From NCBI GenBank assembly GCA_016716065.1, contig JADJXA010000013.1, positions 62,001 through 126,000 on the forward strand: a stretch of DNA of 64,000 nucleotides, read 5' to 3'. Below the pieces are notes generated by a model. It was not told the origin of the DNA, did not search any database, and worked only from the letters and a program-made list of their open reading frames with translations. The position numbers and the translations under genes were made by a program. Position 1 is the stretch's first letter; every line of letters starts with the position of its first letter. Origin of the DNA: Candidatus Leptovillus gracilis. GTDB lineage: Bacteria > Chloroflexota > Anaerolineae > Promineifilales > Promineifilaceae. Positions 33,928-41,819 of the stretch are shown in pieces.

Positions 33928-34755
33928 TCAGCCACTCTCCACTGGCCGCTCCGGGTCGCGGCACCATTCGCTCCAGGAACCGGCATACAGACGGCCGTCT
34001 CCCAGCTCGCTGTGCGCCAACGCCAATAGATTGACACAGGCCGACACCCCGGAACCACAGTAAAACGTGGTCTGTTCTGGCGGCGTGTCGCCCAACAAGG
34101 CCATCAATTGAGCGCGTAAGGCAGACGGGGGCAGATAACGGCCGTCAGTCGTCCAATTCGCCTGGTAATAATAATTCACCGCGCCGGGGATGCGCCCGGC
34201 AACCGGGTCTATCGTCTCCAGTTCACCCCGATAGCGGGCCGCGTCACGAGAATCCACCAGCAGCGGCAAAGATGAAACCTGCTCCACCTGCACCAACCAC
34301 TCCTGGCGCGGCTGACCCTGGAAAACGGCCGTGTCCCGTTTTTCCTCGCCAGACCGTGTAGGCAGCCCGGCAGCCGACCACAGCGGCCAGCCACCATCTA
34401 ACACGGCAACGGCCGTATGCCCCATATAGCGCAGCATCCACCACAAGCGCGCCGCAATCATGCCATTGACGTCGTCGTAGGCCACCACTTGCGTGTGTGG
34501 GCCAATGCCCATCTGGCTAAAACGACTCAGCAAGACATCTGGCGGGGGGAGCGGGTGACGGCCGTGATCGGTCACCGCCGGGTTGCTCAAATCTTCGTCC
34601 AGGTGGGCATACATCGCACCGGGGATGTGCGCCGCCAGGTAAGCCCGCCGCCCCGCCGCCGGCTCGGCCAGACTAAACCGGCAGTCTACAACCACCCAGG
34701 TCTCATCTCCCAGGTGGGCTTGCAAGGTTTCAATGTCAATCAATGTCGTGTGCAT
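33928..34755 (-). CDS. sseA: Thiosulfate/3-mercaptopyruvate sulfurtransferase
   Basis: Two rhodanese domains in 275 residues. The inactive N-terminal one has VDCRFSLAEP and IPGAMYAHLDEDLS, and the active one carries C233 in FYCGSGVSAC. CGSGVSA is the loop of 3-mercaptopyruvate sulfurtransferases (CGSGVTA type), which move sulfur to thiols or cyanide. The start MHTTLIDIETLQAHLGD follows a weak GAGG. The gene is single between the pentapeptide gene and a repeat. Confidence 0.88.
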   Translation of the reverse strand: MHTTLIDIETLQAHLGDETWVVVDCRFSLAEPAAGRRAYLAAHIPGAMYAHLDEDLSNPAVTDHGRHPLPPPDVLLSRFSQMGIGPHTQVVAYDDVNGMIAARLWWMLRYMGHTAVAVLDGGWPLWSAAGLPTRSGEEKRDTAVFQGQPRQEWLVQVEQVSSLPLLVDSRDAARYRGELETIDPVAGRIPGAVNYYYQANWTTDGRYLPPSALRAQLMALLGDTPPEQTTFYCGSGVSACVNLLALAHSELGDGRLYAGSWSEWCRDPERPVESG

Positions 34756-34772
34756 ACGGCAGTTGCCTCATG

Positions 34773-34848
34773 AGTAAGCAGTGTTCAGTAACCAGTATTC
34801 AGTCGGCATTACCTCTGGGGAAAGCGCACTGAACACTGAAAACTATTC
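34773..34848. repeat. GTGTTCA/TGAACAC inverted array
   Basis: Units of GCAGTGTTCAGTAACCAGTA on the left and CACTGAACACTGAAAAC on the right flank a linker with CATTACCTCTGGGG. A mirror-image copy, including GCCAGAGGTAACGCC, occurs at 61363-61452. It fills the gap between sseA and the PKD/CAP gene. Confidence 0.75.
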
Positions 34849-35316
34849 CTAAGGCGAAGGGGCGGTGACGATGATAGGTGGTGCAACGTCAGTGGGGCGC
34901 GGGGTGGGCGTAGGATAATTGGGCGTGGGGGTGCTGGTGGGCGTCGGGGTGGGGGTCGGCGTGGCGGTAGCTGCCAGGGTGGGTGTGACAACAGGCGTCG
35001 GGGTGGGCAGATCCGGATCGGCGACAATTTCCAGGGAACGGGGTTCGCTCCACAACAGGGTGTTCTGACGGCCGTCTTCCAACCGCACCTGCCACTCAAA
35101 AGAGCCAACGGCCGGGGACACGTCCATCACCGCCGTGCGCACACGGTACAGCGTGCCCGCCGCCGGCTGCGCTGCCGAACCCATCGGGATTGCCTGACTG
35201 TCACCCAACAAATACAGCGTAAACTGCTGCCCGTCGGCCAGCGGCAGCGGCCAGTTCCAGGCAAAATCCACCACTTCGGAGTTCAATGCCGACGCACCAG
35301 ACAGCGGCCCGCGCAC
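34849..35316 (-). CDS. C-terminal part of the PKD/CAP protein (other frame)
   Basis: This frame continues the preceding CAP-domain protein after a one-base loss near 35380. Before the first Met it reads VWYWTAEFGAYGAPEAP, which follows naturally on the CAP domain, then RGPLSGASALNSEVVDFAWNWPLP, an immunoglobulin-like beta domain ending near LEIVADPD. A Thr/Pro repeat tail of about 50 residues ends in IIVTAPSP. On its own it has no signal peptide and probably no separate start. It is listed apart because the sequence as given does not join it. Confidence 0.6.
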   Translation of the reverse strand: MRGPLSGASALNSEVVDFAWNWPLPLADGQQFTLYLLGDSQAIPMGSAAQPAAGTLYRVRTAVMDVSPAVGSFEWQVRLEDGRQNTLLWSEPRSLEIVADPDLPTPTPVVTPTLAATATPTPTPTPTSTPTPNYPTPTPRPTDVAPPIIVTAPSP

Positions 35317-37088
35317 CCGCAGCGCGGGCGCTTCGGGCGCGCCATACGCGCCAAATTCGGCCGTCCAATACCAGACATTGGGGCGCTAAAATTGGCTGTA
35401 AAGGCAACGCCCACTTCAGTCGCGTATTTATTAAGAATGATGGCCCGGTGGCCGGGGCTGTTGACCCAAAATTCCACCGCCTGATACGCCTGTTCAAAGC
35501 CCCAGGCCGTCGCCTCGCCGGCATACGCGCGGGAATAGCCGTGCCACAACAGGCGCTCCGCCGGCGTCGAGCCATCGGAACCGGTGTGACCGGTGTAACG
35601 GTAGGCAACCATATCTTCGGCGTGCTGTTGAGCGGCAACAGTCAGCTCGTAAACGTATTGCAGCGGCGGCAAATCAAACTGGCGGCGCGCCTCGTTGATG
35701 TAGACAAACAACTGCTCGGCCGGACTGGTGGTGGCCGGCAGGTCCAGAGGGGCCATCACAAAAGGCGCTTCCAAGTCTACCGGTTCCAGGACAACGCCAA
35801 GCGGATCCAACGATGCGCCGGGGACGATGGCTTCGCTGTCTAGTGTCATAATGGCCGGCAGGTAAACGGCCATGATGCCCGGTTCCACAGCCAGCCAGCG
35901 GCTCACCTGGGCGTCGCCAAATTGGTTGGAAGCGGTCATGGTGATGTAATAGTTACCGGGCAAGGCGTAGATATGGCTGATTTGCGCCCCTTCGTGGGTA
36001 CGGCCGTCGCCCATATCCCAGCGGAAAGCCGTCACCGTATCGTCGCCAAGACCCAGAGCGCGCACCGGCTGCCCGCTGCTGGCAAACTCGTCCAAGGCCA
36101 TATCGGCGGCCGGCGGCAGACCAACCGTCAGCGGCCACAACGCTTCGGAGCGGCCAAAGGCATTTTCAATGCTTAAGCGCACCTGATAGACACCCGGCGA
36201 CGTATACACATGGGCAGGTTGGGCATCGGCCGATGTCGCGCCATCGCCAAAATCCCAGCGGTAGGTGATCGGCGTTTGTCCGCCGCTTTCGTTGACGAAG
36301 CGGACAGGCTGCCCCACGCCGGGCGTATCATCTTCTACTTTAAATTGGGCAGTGGGATGGGGGACGATGGTGATGCGGCGCACGGCCGTTGCCGCGCCAA
36401 TCGCGTTGCTGGCCGTCAGAGTGACATCATAAACTCCGGCCGCCGGGTACACCACCACCGGGTCATTGACATCTACACGACGGCCGTCACCCAACTGCCA
36501 GGATTGGCTAATCGGGCCGGGTCCATTCAGCTCGGCGCGCAGTTGGATGGGCAGTCCCAGCGAAACCTGGCCCGGCAGGTTGACGCTGCTAACGTAAGGC
36601 GGAATGCCAATCCACAGCGTCGTGGCCGCTTCTTGCACCTGATTGTTGAACTTGAGAACGGCCGTTATCGTCTGTTCCGGGCGGAGAATATCGGCCGTTT
36701 CCACCCGCAGCGGCAGCGCAAACTGCTGCGTCCCGCCGTTTGCTGAAACAACAGGGACCCAGGTGAGGCGATTCGCCTGCAAATTAACCGTCGCCCCCGG
36801 TGGTAAATTTGCCACATTCAGGCGCAATCCCAGAGGCAGCTGCAGGCTCACTTCCGGCTGATAAGTGACCTGATCAAGATTGACGAGCGAAAGTTCCAAC
36901 ACGAGAGTATCGCCAGGCGTGCCAATGGGCGGCGTCACCTTTAGCTCCAATTGCAGCGGCCCCACAATGCGCAGCGCGCCAGGATACGTGGCCGCTGGAG
37001 CCAAAGCCGCGGAACCAACAGCCGGCAGCAAAAGCAGCAGCAGCCACAGCCAACCCAGATAAAGTTTTTGGCGATCCCAATTTTTCAT
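35283..37088 (-). CDS. Exported protein with PKD repeats and a CAP/SCP domain (3' frameshift)
   Basis: A signal peptide (LGWLWLLLLLLPAVGSA) and an N-terminal beta domain precede three PKD domains, each with the W.(F/L/M)GDG core: SQSWQLGDGR, YRWDFGDGAT and FRWDMGDGRT. A CAP/SCP domain follows (LFVYINEARRQFDLPPLQY, ...QQHAEDM, YTGHTGSDGSTPAERL, VEFWVNSPGHRAIIL). The last 30 or so residues are basic and unlike the rest. They arise where one base appears to be missing near 35380, and the true C-terminus continues in the next frame. The intact product would be about 745 residues. CAP domains bind lipids or act as proteases in some members. The role here is unknown. Confidence 0.8.
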   Translation of the reverse strand: MKNWDRQKLYLGWLWLLLLLLPAVGSAALAPAATYPGALRIVGPLQLELKVTPPIGTPGDTLVLELSLVNLDQVTYQPEVSLQLPLGLRLNVANLPPGATVNLQANRLTWVPVVSANGGTQQFALPLRVETADILRPEQTITAVLKFNNQVQEAATTLWIGIPPYVSSVNLPGQVSLGLPIQLRAELNGPGPISQSWQLGDGRRVDVNDPVVVYPAAGVYDVTLTASNAIGAATAVRRITIVPHPTAQFKVEDDTPGVGQPVRFVNESGGQTPITYRWDFGDGATSADAQPAHVYTSPGVYQVRLSIENAFGRSEALWPLTVGLPPAADMALDEFASSGQPVRALGLGDDTVTAFRWDMGDGRTHEGAQISHIYALPGNYYITMTASNQFGDAQVSRWLAVEPGIMAVYLPAIMTLDSEAIVPGASLDPLGVVLEPVDLEAPFVMAPLDLPATTSPAEQLFVYINEARRQFDLPPLQYVYELTVAAQQHAEDMVAYRYTGHTGSDGSTPAERLLWHGYSRAYAGEATAWGFEQAYQAVEFWVNSPGHRAIILNKYATEVGVAFTANFSAPMSGIGRPNLARMARPKRPRCGCAGRCLVRRH

Positions 37089-37176
37089 GTGCCCGCAGTT
37101 TAGCAGAGTTAGCCAGACAGAACAAGATGACGACCAGGACTACAGCAATTCTCAATTTGCCCTGGTGTTATCGTAG

Positions 37177-37237
37177 GGGCGGGACGGCGCGGAAAGGTAA
37201 CAGCCGCAGCGGACCCTTTTCCCGCGCCGTCCCGCCC
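37177..37237. repeat. 16-bp GC-rich inverted repeat
   Basis: GGGCGGGACGGCGCGG (37177-37192) pairs perfectly with 37222-37237. It begins a 600-bp gene-free stretch (37089-37686) that consists mostly of repeats. Confidence 0.75.
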
Positions 37238-37252
37238 AATGGGACCCAAAGA

Positions 37253-37404
37253 GGGGCGAGACAGGCGGGAGACATCTTTGTCAATCACCAATGCCTCGCC
37301 CTCGCCTATCTCAGCCTCTTCTTTGCCGGGCACAGGCGTTTATCGGGCGAGATGGCACGAGAAGATGCCGTTCGCTGCGGCAAATACCATCCCGCGCCAT
37401 CTTG
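37253..37404. repeat. 156-bp dispersed repeat, copy 2
   Basis: This copy matches 29450-29605 over its whole length with scattered substitutions. Its internal hairpin is less perfect than in copy 1, with several mismatches. It lacks a credible reading frame. Confidence 0.8.
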
Positions 37405-37430
37405 ACCATTACACGTTTGCTTTTATCTAG

Positions 37431-37569
37431 CAGGTTGTCGGAAAAGTAGAAAGGGATACACGGATGACACGGATTTAACGGATTTACACCGATTTTCTGG
37501 TGATTTATCCGTAAAAATCCGTCGAATCCGTTCAATCCGTGTACCTATCCTGAGTTCTCCGACAGGCTG
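37431..37569. mobile_element. 139-bp MITE-like element flanked by CTAG
   Basis: The termini CAGGTTGTCGGA and the inverted CAGCCTGTCGGA are bounded by CTAG on both sides (37427-37430 and 37570-37573). The interior pairs ACACGGATGACACGGATT-type sequence with its complement. CTAG duplications are known from some IS5-group elements, so mobilisation by such a transposase is possible. None is encoded here. Confidence 0.65.
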
Positions 37570-37686
37570 CTAGCCGCGCTGCTGACAGAATGAGAAAATC
37601 ACGCCTTTTTAGGTTCCTCTTTAGGCGCGAGCGGTTATAATTGGTACGAATTCAGGTATCAAGTTCAATAACCTGTATAAACGACC

Positions 37687-39564
37687 ATGGCAAGCGGCAG
37701 CGTAAAAGCATCTAATCCCAAACGTTTTTCTTTTTTGCGGCGTAAGCAGGCGTGGCGCGAGATCTCTGGCTACCAGGTTGGTAATATCCATGAAACGCAG
37801 CCGGTGGCTATCGCCGCCACGGCGACCGTGGTGGGCAATGTCTTTGCGCCGCAGTTGATTGTGGCCGGATTGTTGTCGGGCACGGCCGTTAGCCCGGAAG
37901 TGACGGTGCAAGCCGAGGGCCAGATTTGGGGCGACATTTACGCCACGCGGCTGCACGTGGAACAAGGCGGCCTGATTCGCGGTTGGGTCCACACGCTAGA
38001 CGACGCGGCCTACCAGCTATTGAACGGCCGTCACTCCCCCATAGATCCGCTGCCAGACGACGCCAAAGCCGCGCCAAACGGCTTAAAGCCCGAACACCAC
38101 CGCCTGCGCGACAACGCCGACCTGGATGCCCGGCGCTGGCTGCAAATGGAAACGGCCGTCGCCCTGGCCGCCCGCACCGAACTAGAAGAAACCTTCGACC
38201 AACGCCTGGCCGAAATCGCCGGCGAAGCCACCAATCAACTCACCATCACCCGCGAAGAGTTAAAAACCACCCGCGCCGAACTGACCACCTGGCAGCAGCA
38301 GGCCCAAGACAAAAGCAGCCAACTACAACAACGCGACACCCAGCTAGAACGCCAGGGCAGAGAATTGGCCCTGGCCCAAGAAACACTGGCTCACACCAAT
38401 CAAGAATTAGAGGAACTGCGCGAAGCCTACGCCGCCAAAGAAGCCCTGCTCAAAGAACTTACCCTGGCCAAAGTTGGTGTAGATACCCATCTACACGAAG
38501 CCTTACAGCACGTAGACACCCTCACCGGCCGGGTTCACAACATCGAAACCGCCCTCCAGGCCAGCCTGGTACACAGCTCCGACCAGGAAGACGCCCTCCA
38601 GCGTTGGCAAGAACTGGCCGAAACCACCGAAAAGCGGGCCGCAGAATTAGAAGTGGAGCTTGCCACCGTCCGGCAGCAGTTGGAGCAGAGCAAAGATCTC
38701 AACAATCTGCTGCGTGACCAGCGTAAACAGATCGAAGATGAGTGGGTTCATGCCCAGATTCGCCTGGAAGAGCTGCAAAAACAGCTTGAAAACGAAACCG
38801 AGGCCAGCAGAACGCTGCTGGCAGACAGCGATGAAACGATTCGCTCATTGACCAGCCTCAATGCCCAACTAAAGGAGGAACTGGAACCGCTGCAAAACCG
38901 CAACGCCATTTTGATGAAACAAATGGAAATGGCAAAGACCAAGTTCTTCAAGCAAGAAGAGGATATGGCGCAGCTGCGCCGCCAATACGCGGAATTGGAA
39001 AGCGCCTGGACAGCGGCGCAGGACGAATTGGAAAGAATTCGGCAGCAGCCGACCAAACTATTCTCCTCAGAGCAGCTAGATGACCTGAAAGCACAATTGA
39101 CGGCCGTCGCCGAAAAAGCAGACAGCTACCAGGAACAAATGTTGTGGCATCAGGCCAATCTGGAAACCAGCCAGGCCGCCTTAAAGAAAAGCCAACAACT
39201 GGCCGAACAGCAGGCGGCGCAATTGGCGCAGCAGCAGCAAGAATTGGAACGCCTGTGGCAGCAGATGCAAGACCAACGCGGCCAGGAGCAAGGCGAACTG
39301 CGCCTGACAAAAGAAAATCTACGCCAAAAACAGATGCAGTTGGAGGCAAGTGAAGCGGATTTACAGCATCACCTTCAGGAGACGGCCCATCAGGGGCAGC
39401 GTTTGGCCGAAATGCAATCTCTGTTAATCGAGCGCGAGCTGCAATGGCAGCAGGCGCAGCAAACGATTGCCAAACAGCAGCAGCTTATCAAACAGATGAA
39501 ACAAGTTACTGTGGAAAAGATCAGCAGCCTGGAAGCGGCTTTGGCCCAGGCGCGCCGCGAGTGA
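37687..39564 (+). CDS. Bactofilin-like domain fused to a long coiled coil
   Basis: In this 625-residue protein, residues 30-125 resemble a polymer-forming bactofilin core, a repetitive beta ladder (VVGNVFAPQLIVAGLLSG, VTVQAEGQIWGDIYATRLHV, GGLIRGWVHT). From about residue 160 to the end it is a continuous, Gln/Glu-rich coiled coil of some 450 residues. No signal peptide or membrane helix is seen, so it is probably a cytoplasmic filament or scaffold. Bactofilins organise cell shape and envelope machinery. It lies upstream of the SEDS/PBP-like pair, though mtnP intervenes. The combination is uncommon. Confidence 0.7.
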   Translation: MASGSVKASNPKRFSFLRRKQAWREISGYQVGNIHETQPVAIAATATVVGNVFAPQLIVAGLLSGTAVSPEVTVQAEGQIWGDIYATRLHVEQGGLIRGWVHTLDDAAYQLLNGRHSPIDPLPDDAKAAPNGLKPEHHRLRDNADLDARRWLQMETAVALAARTELEETFDQRLAEIAGEATNQLTITREELKTTRAELTTWQQQAQDKSSQLQQRDTQLERQGRELALAQETLAHTNQELEELREAYAAKEALLKELTLAKVGVDTHLHEALQHVDTLTGRVHNIETALQASLVHSSDQEDALQRWQELAETTEKRAAELEVELATVRQQLEQSKDLNNLLRDQRKQIEDEWVHAQIRLEELQKQLENETEASRTLLADSDETIRSLTSLNAQLKEELEPLQNRNAILMKQMEMAKTKFFKQEEDMAQLRRQYAELESAWTAAQDELERIRQQPTKLFSSEQLDDLKAQLTAVAEKADSYQEQMLWHQANLETSQAALKKSQQLAEQQAAQLAQQQQELERLWQQMQDQRGQEQGELRLTKENLRQKQMQLEASEADLQHHLQETAHQGQRLAEMQSLLIERELQWQQAQQTIAKQQQLIKQMKQVTVEKISSLEAALAQARRE

Positions 39565-39575
39565 AAGCCCTGGGG

Positions 39576-39614
39576 GGCAGGCGTTTCGCCTGCCGGGGCG
39601 GACGGGACGTCCGC
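39576..39614. repeat. Two adjacent short hairpins
   Basis: GGCAGGCG-TTT-CGCCTGCC (39576-39594) and GCGGACG-GGA-CGTCCGC (39598-39614) stand between the coiled-coil gene and mtnP. No T tract follows, so they are not clear terminators. Confidence 0.7.
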
Positions 39615-39640
39615 GCTCCCATGTTCACAGGAGACAACAC

Positions 39641-40519
39641 GTGACAAACATCGAATTGGCCGTCATCGGCGGCAGTGGTCTGTATAACATGCCAGACCTG
39701 ACAAATGTGGAAGAAGTGGAGATTGATACTCCTTTTGGCAAACCTTCGGACAAGTTGATATTGGGCAGTTTATACGGCCGTCGCCTACTCTTCCTGCCAC
39801 GCCACGGCCGTGGCCACATCCTGAACCCCAGCGAAGTGCCTTATCGCGCCAACATCTACGCCCTGAAAACATTGGGCGTGCGTTACGTGGTAGCCGTCAG
39901 CGCCTGTGGGTCGCTGCGCGAAGATTATGCCCCGGGCCACGTGGTTATCCCCGACCAGATTTACGACAACACCCGCAAGCGCGAGAGCAGCTTCTTTTTC
40001 GGTGGATTGGTGGCCCACATCAGCCTGGCACGGCCGTTTTCGCCCGAATTGAGCGCGGCGGTGGAGCAGGCCGTGCGGGCCTGCGGCGGCACCGTCCACA
40101 ACGGCGGCGCGTTTGTCACCGTCGAAGGACCGCGCTTTAGCACGCGGGCCGAATCCAACGTTTATCGCCAATGGGGCATGGACATCATCGGCATGACCAC
40201 CAGCCCGGAAGCCTTCCTGGCGGCCGAAGCGGAGATGGCCTACGCCTGCATGGCCCATATCACCGATTATGACGTGTGGCACGACAGTGAAGCGCCGGTA
40301 ACAGTGGAACAGGTGATCCGCGTCCTGCGCCATAACACCGAGATAGCGCAGCAGGCTTTGCGCTATCTTGTCAGCCACATGGGCGAGTGGGTCGGCGAAT
40401 TTGCGGCCCATTCCGGGCTGCGCGACGCGCTCATCACCGACCGCAGCCTGATTCCGGCGCAGACCAAAGCCACGTTGGCCCCGCTGATCGGCCGGTACCT
40501 GGACCAGACGGCAAGCTGA
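39641..40519 (+). CDS. mtnP: S-methyl-5'-thioadenosine phosphorylase
   Basis: This enzyme cleaves methylthioadenosine with phosphate, the first step of methionine salvage. The phosphate-binding start (LAVIGGSGLYN), RHGRGH, VSACGSLRE, and EGPRFSTRAES fit the trimeric PNP/MTAP family. The length is 292 residues. The start is GTG at 39641, with AGGAG seven bases before. A SEDS gene follows after 7 bp, probably on the same transcript, although the functions are unrelated. Purine nucleoside phosphorylase activity cannot be excluded from motifs alone. Confidence 0.9.
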   Translation: MTNIELAVIGGSGLYNMPDLTNVEEVEIDTPFGKPSDKLILGSLYGRRLLFLPRHGRGHILNPSEVPYRANIYALKTLGVRYVVAVSACGSLREDYAPGHVVIPDQIYDNTRKRESSFFFGGLVAHISLARPFSPELSAAVEQAVRACGGTVHNGGAFVTVEGPRFSTRAESNVYRQWGMDIIGMTTSPEAFLAAEAEMAYACMAHITDYDVWHDSEAPVTVEQVIRVLRHNTEIAQQALRYLVSHMGEWVGEFAAHSGLRDALITDRSLIPAQTKATLAPLIGRYLDQTAS

Positions 40520-40526
40520 CGGCCGT

Positions 40527-41819
40527 ATGCAACTTTTTGCCCTGGAAGAAGCGCAAGAACAAAACGGCCGTCGTCAGGCTGTCCTGCTCCTGCTGGTTGC
40601 CGCCTTTGTCTGGCTCAACGCCCTGGCCCTCAGTCTGGCGCTGGATGGGCGGCTGCGCTGGCAGCATCTCTGGGCGCCGGGGGTGTGGCTGCTGTTAATG
40701 GGCGCAGCCCACTTCAGCCTGCACTACTTCAAACCCCGCCGCGACCCCTTCCTGCTGCCGCTCATTGCTCTGCTAACCGGCTGGGGGTTGGTGCTGATTG
40801 ACCGGCTGGCGGTGAACTTTTTGGCGCGGCAGGTGATGTGGCTGGTTTTGGGCACGGCTGTCCTGCTGGCTGTGGCTATTTTGCCGCGCAATTTGCGCCT
40901 GCTGCGGCGCTATCGGTACACCTGGTTAACCGGCGGGCTGCTGCTGCTGGCCGCCACGCTGCTGTTTGGCGTCAACCCCTCGGGCTATGGCGCGGCGTTG
41001 TGGCTGCCCATCCCCTTCATTGGCCAGGTGTACTTCCAACCGTCGGAACTGCTGAAGCTGCTGTTGATCGTCTATTTAGCCAGCTATTTTGATGAACGCG
41101 AAGCGCTGTTGGCCGCCAGCCGCGAAAGAGGTTGGGCCGATATGTTATCTTATCTGGCGCCGCTGCTGCTGATGTGGGGTTTTTGCATTGTGCTGCTGGT
41201 GTGGCAGCGCGATTTGGGCGCGGCAACGCTGTTTTTTATTGTCTTTCTGGGGCTGTTGTATCTGGCGACGGGCGACGGCCGTTTTGTGCTGGCCGGCGGT
41301 GGGCTGCTGCTGCTGGCCGGGGTCTTCGCCTATTTCGCCTTCGACCTGGTGGCTTTGCGGGTGGAAGCATGGTGGAACCCCTGGCCCGACGCCGATAACC
41401 GCGCCTTCCAGATTGTGCAATCATTGTACGCCCTGGCCGCTGGCGGCATTTTAGGCCAGGGCGTAGGGCAGGGCTATCCGGTGTACATCCCGGTGGTCCA
41501 TTCTGATTTTGTATTCGCGGCCATCGCCGAAGAATGGGGCCTTATCGGCAGCCTGAGCATTGTGCTGGTGTTTGTGCTGCTGGCCTACCGGGGGATGCGA
41601 TTGGCGCTGTTGGCAAAACGGCCGTTCCGCCGCTATCTGGCCGCCGGTATCACCATCCTCATCAGCGCCCAGGCGTTTCTGATCATGGGCGGCGTCACCA
41701 AACTGCTGCCGCTCACCGGCGTTACTCTGCCGCTCATCAGTTATGGCGGCAGTTCGCTGCTGGTCAACAGTGCGATGATGGGCCTGCTGCTTTACATGTC
41801 CGGCGTTGATGAAAACTGA
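40527..41819 (+). CDS. SEDS-family peptidoglycan polymerase (FtsW/RodA type)
   Basis: A 430-residue protein with about ten membrane helices. It carries SEDS landmarks: QPSELLKLLLIVYLASYF (the FQPSE motif), LLVWQRDLGAATLFF with the likely catalytic-loop Asp, HSDFVFAAIAEEWGLIG, and the C-terminal LPLISYGGSSLLVN. SEDS proteins polymerise lipid II and need a class-B PBP partner. The gene for such a partner overlaps its 3' end by 11 bp. FtsW and RodA cannot be separated by eye. The N-terminal region is longer than usual. Confidence 0.9.
   Translation: MQLFALEEAQEQNGRRQAVLLLLVAAFVWLNALALSLALDGRLRWQHLWAPGVWLLLMGAAHFSLHYFKPRRDPFLLPLIALLTGWGLVLIDRLAVNFLARQVMWLVLGTAVLLAVAILPRNLRLLRRYRYTWLTGGLLLLAATLLFGVNPSGYGAALWLPIPFIGQVYFQPSELLKLLLIVYLASYFDEREALLAASRERGWADMLSYLAPLLLMWGFCIVLLVWQRDLGAATLFFIVFLGLLYLATGDGRFVLAGGGLLLLAGVFAYFAFDLVALRVEAWWNPWPDADNRAFQIVQSLYALAAGGILGQGVGQGYPVYIPVVHSDFVFAAIAEEWGLIGSLSIVLVFVLLAYRGMRLALLAKRPFRRYLAAGITILISAQAFLIMGGVTKLLPLTGVTLPLISYGGSSLLVNSAMMGLLLYMSGVDEN

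Noticed and set aside
39576..39614. Terminator before mtnP
   Set aside because: Two small hairpins are present but no T tract; they look like dispersed palindromes.
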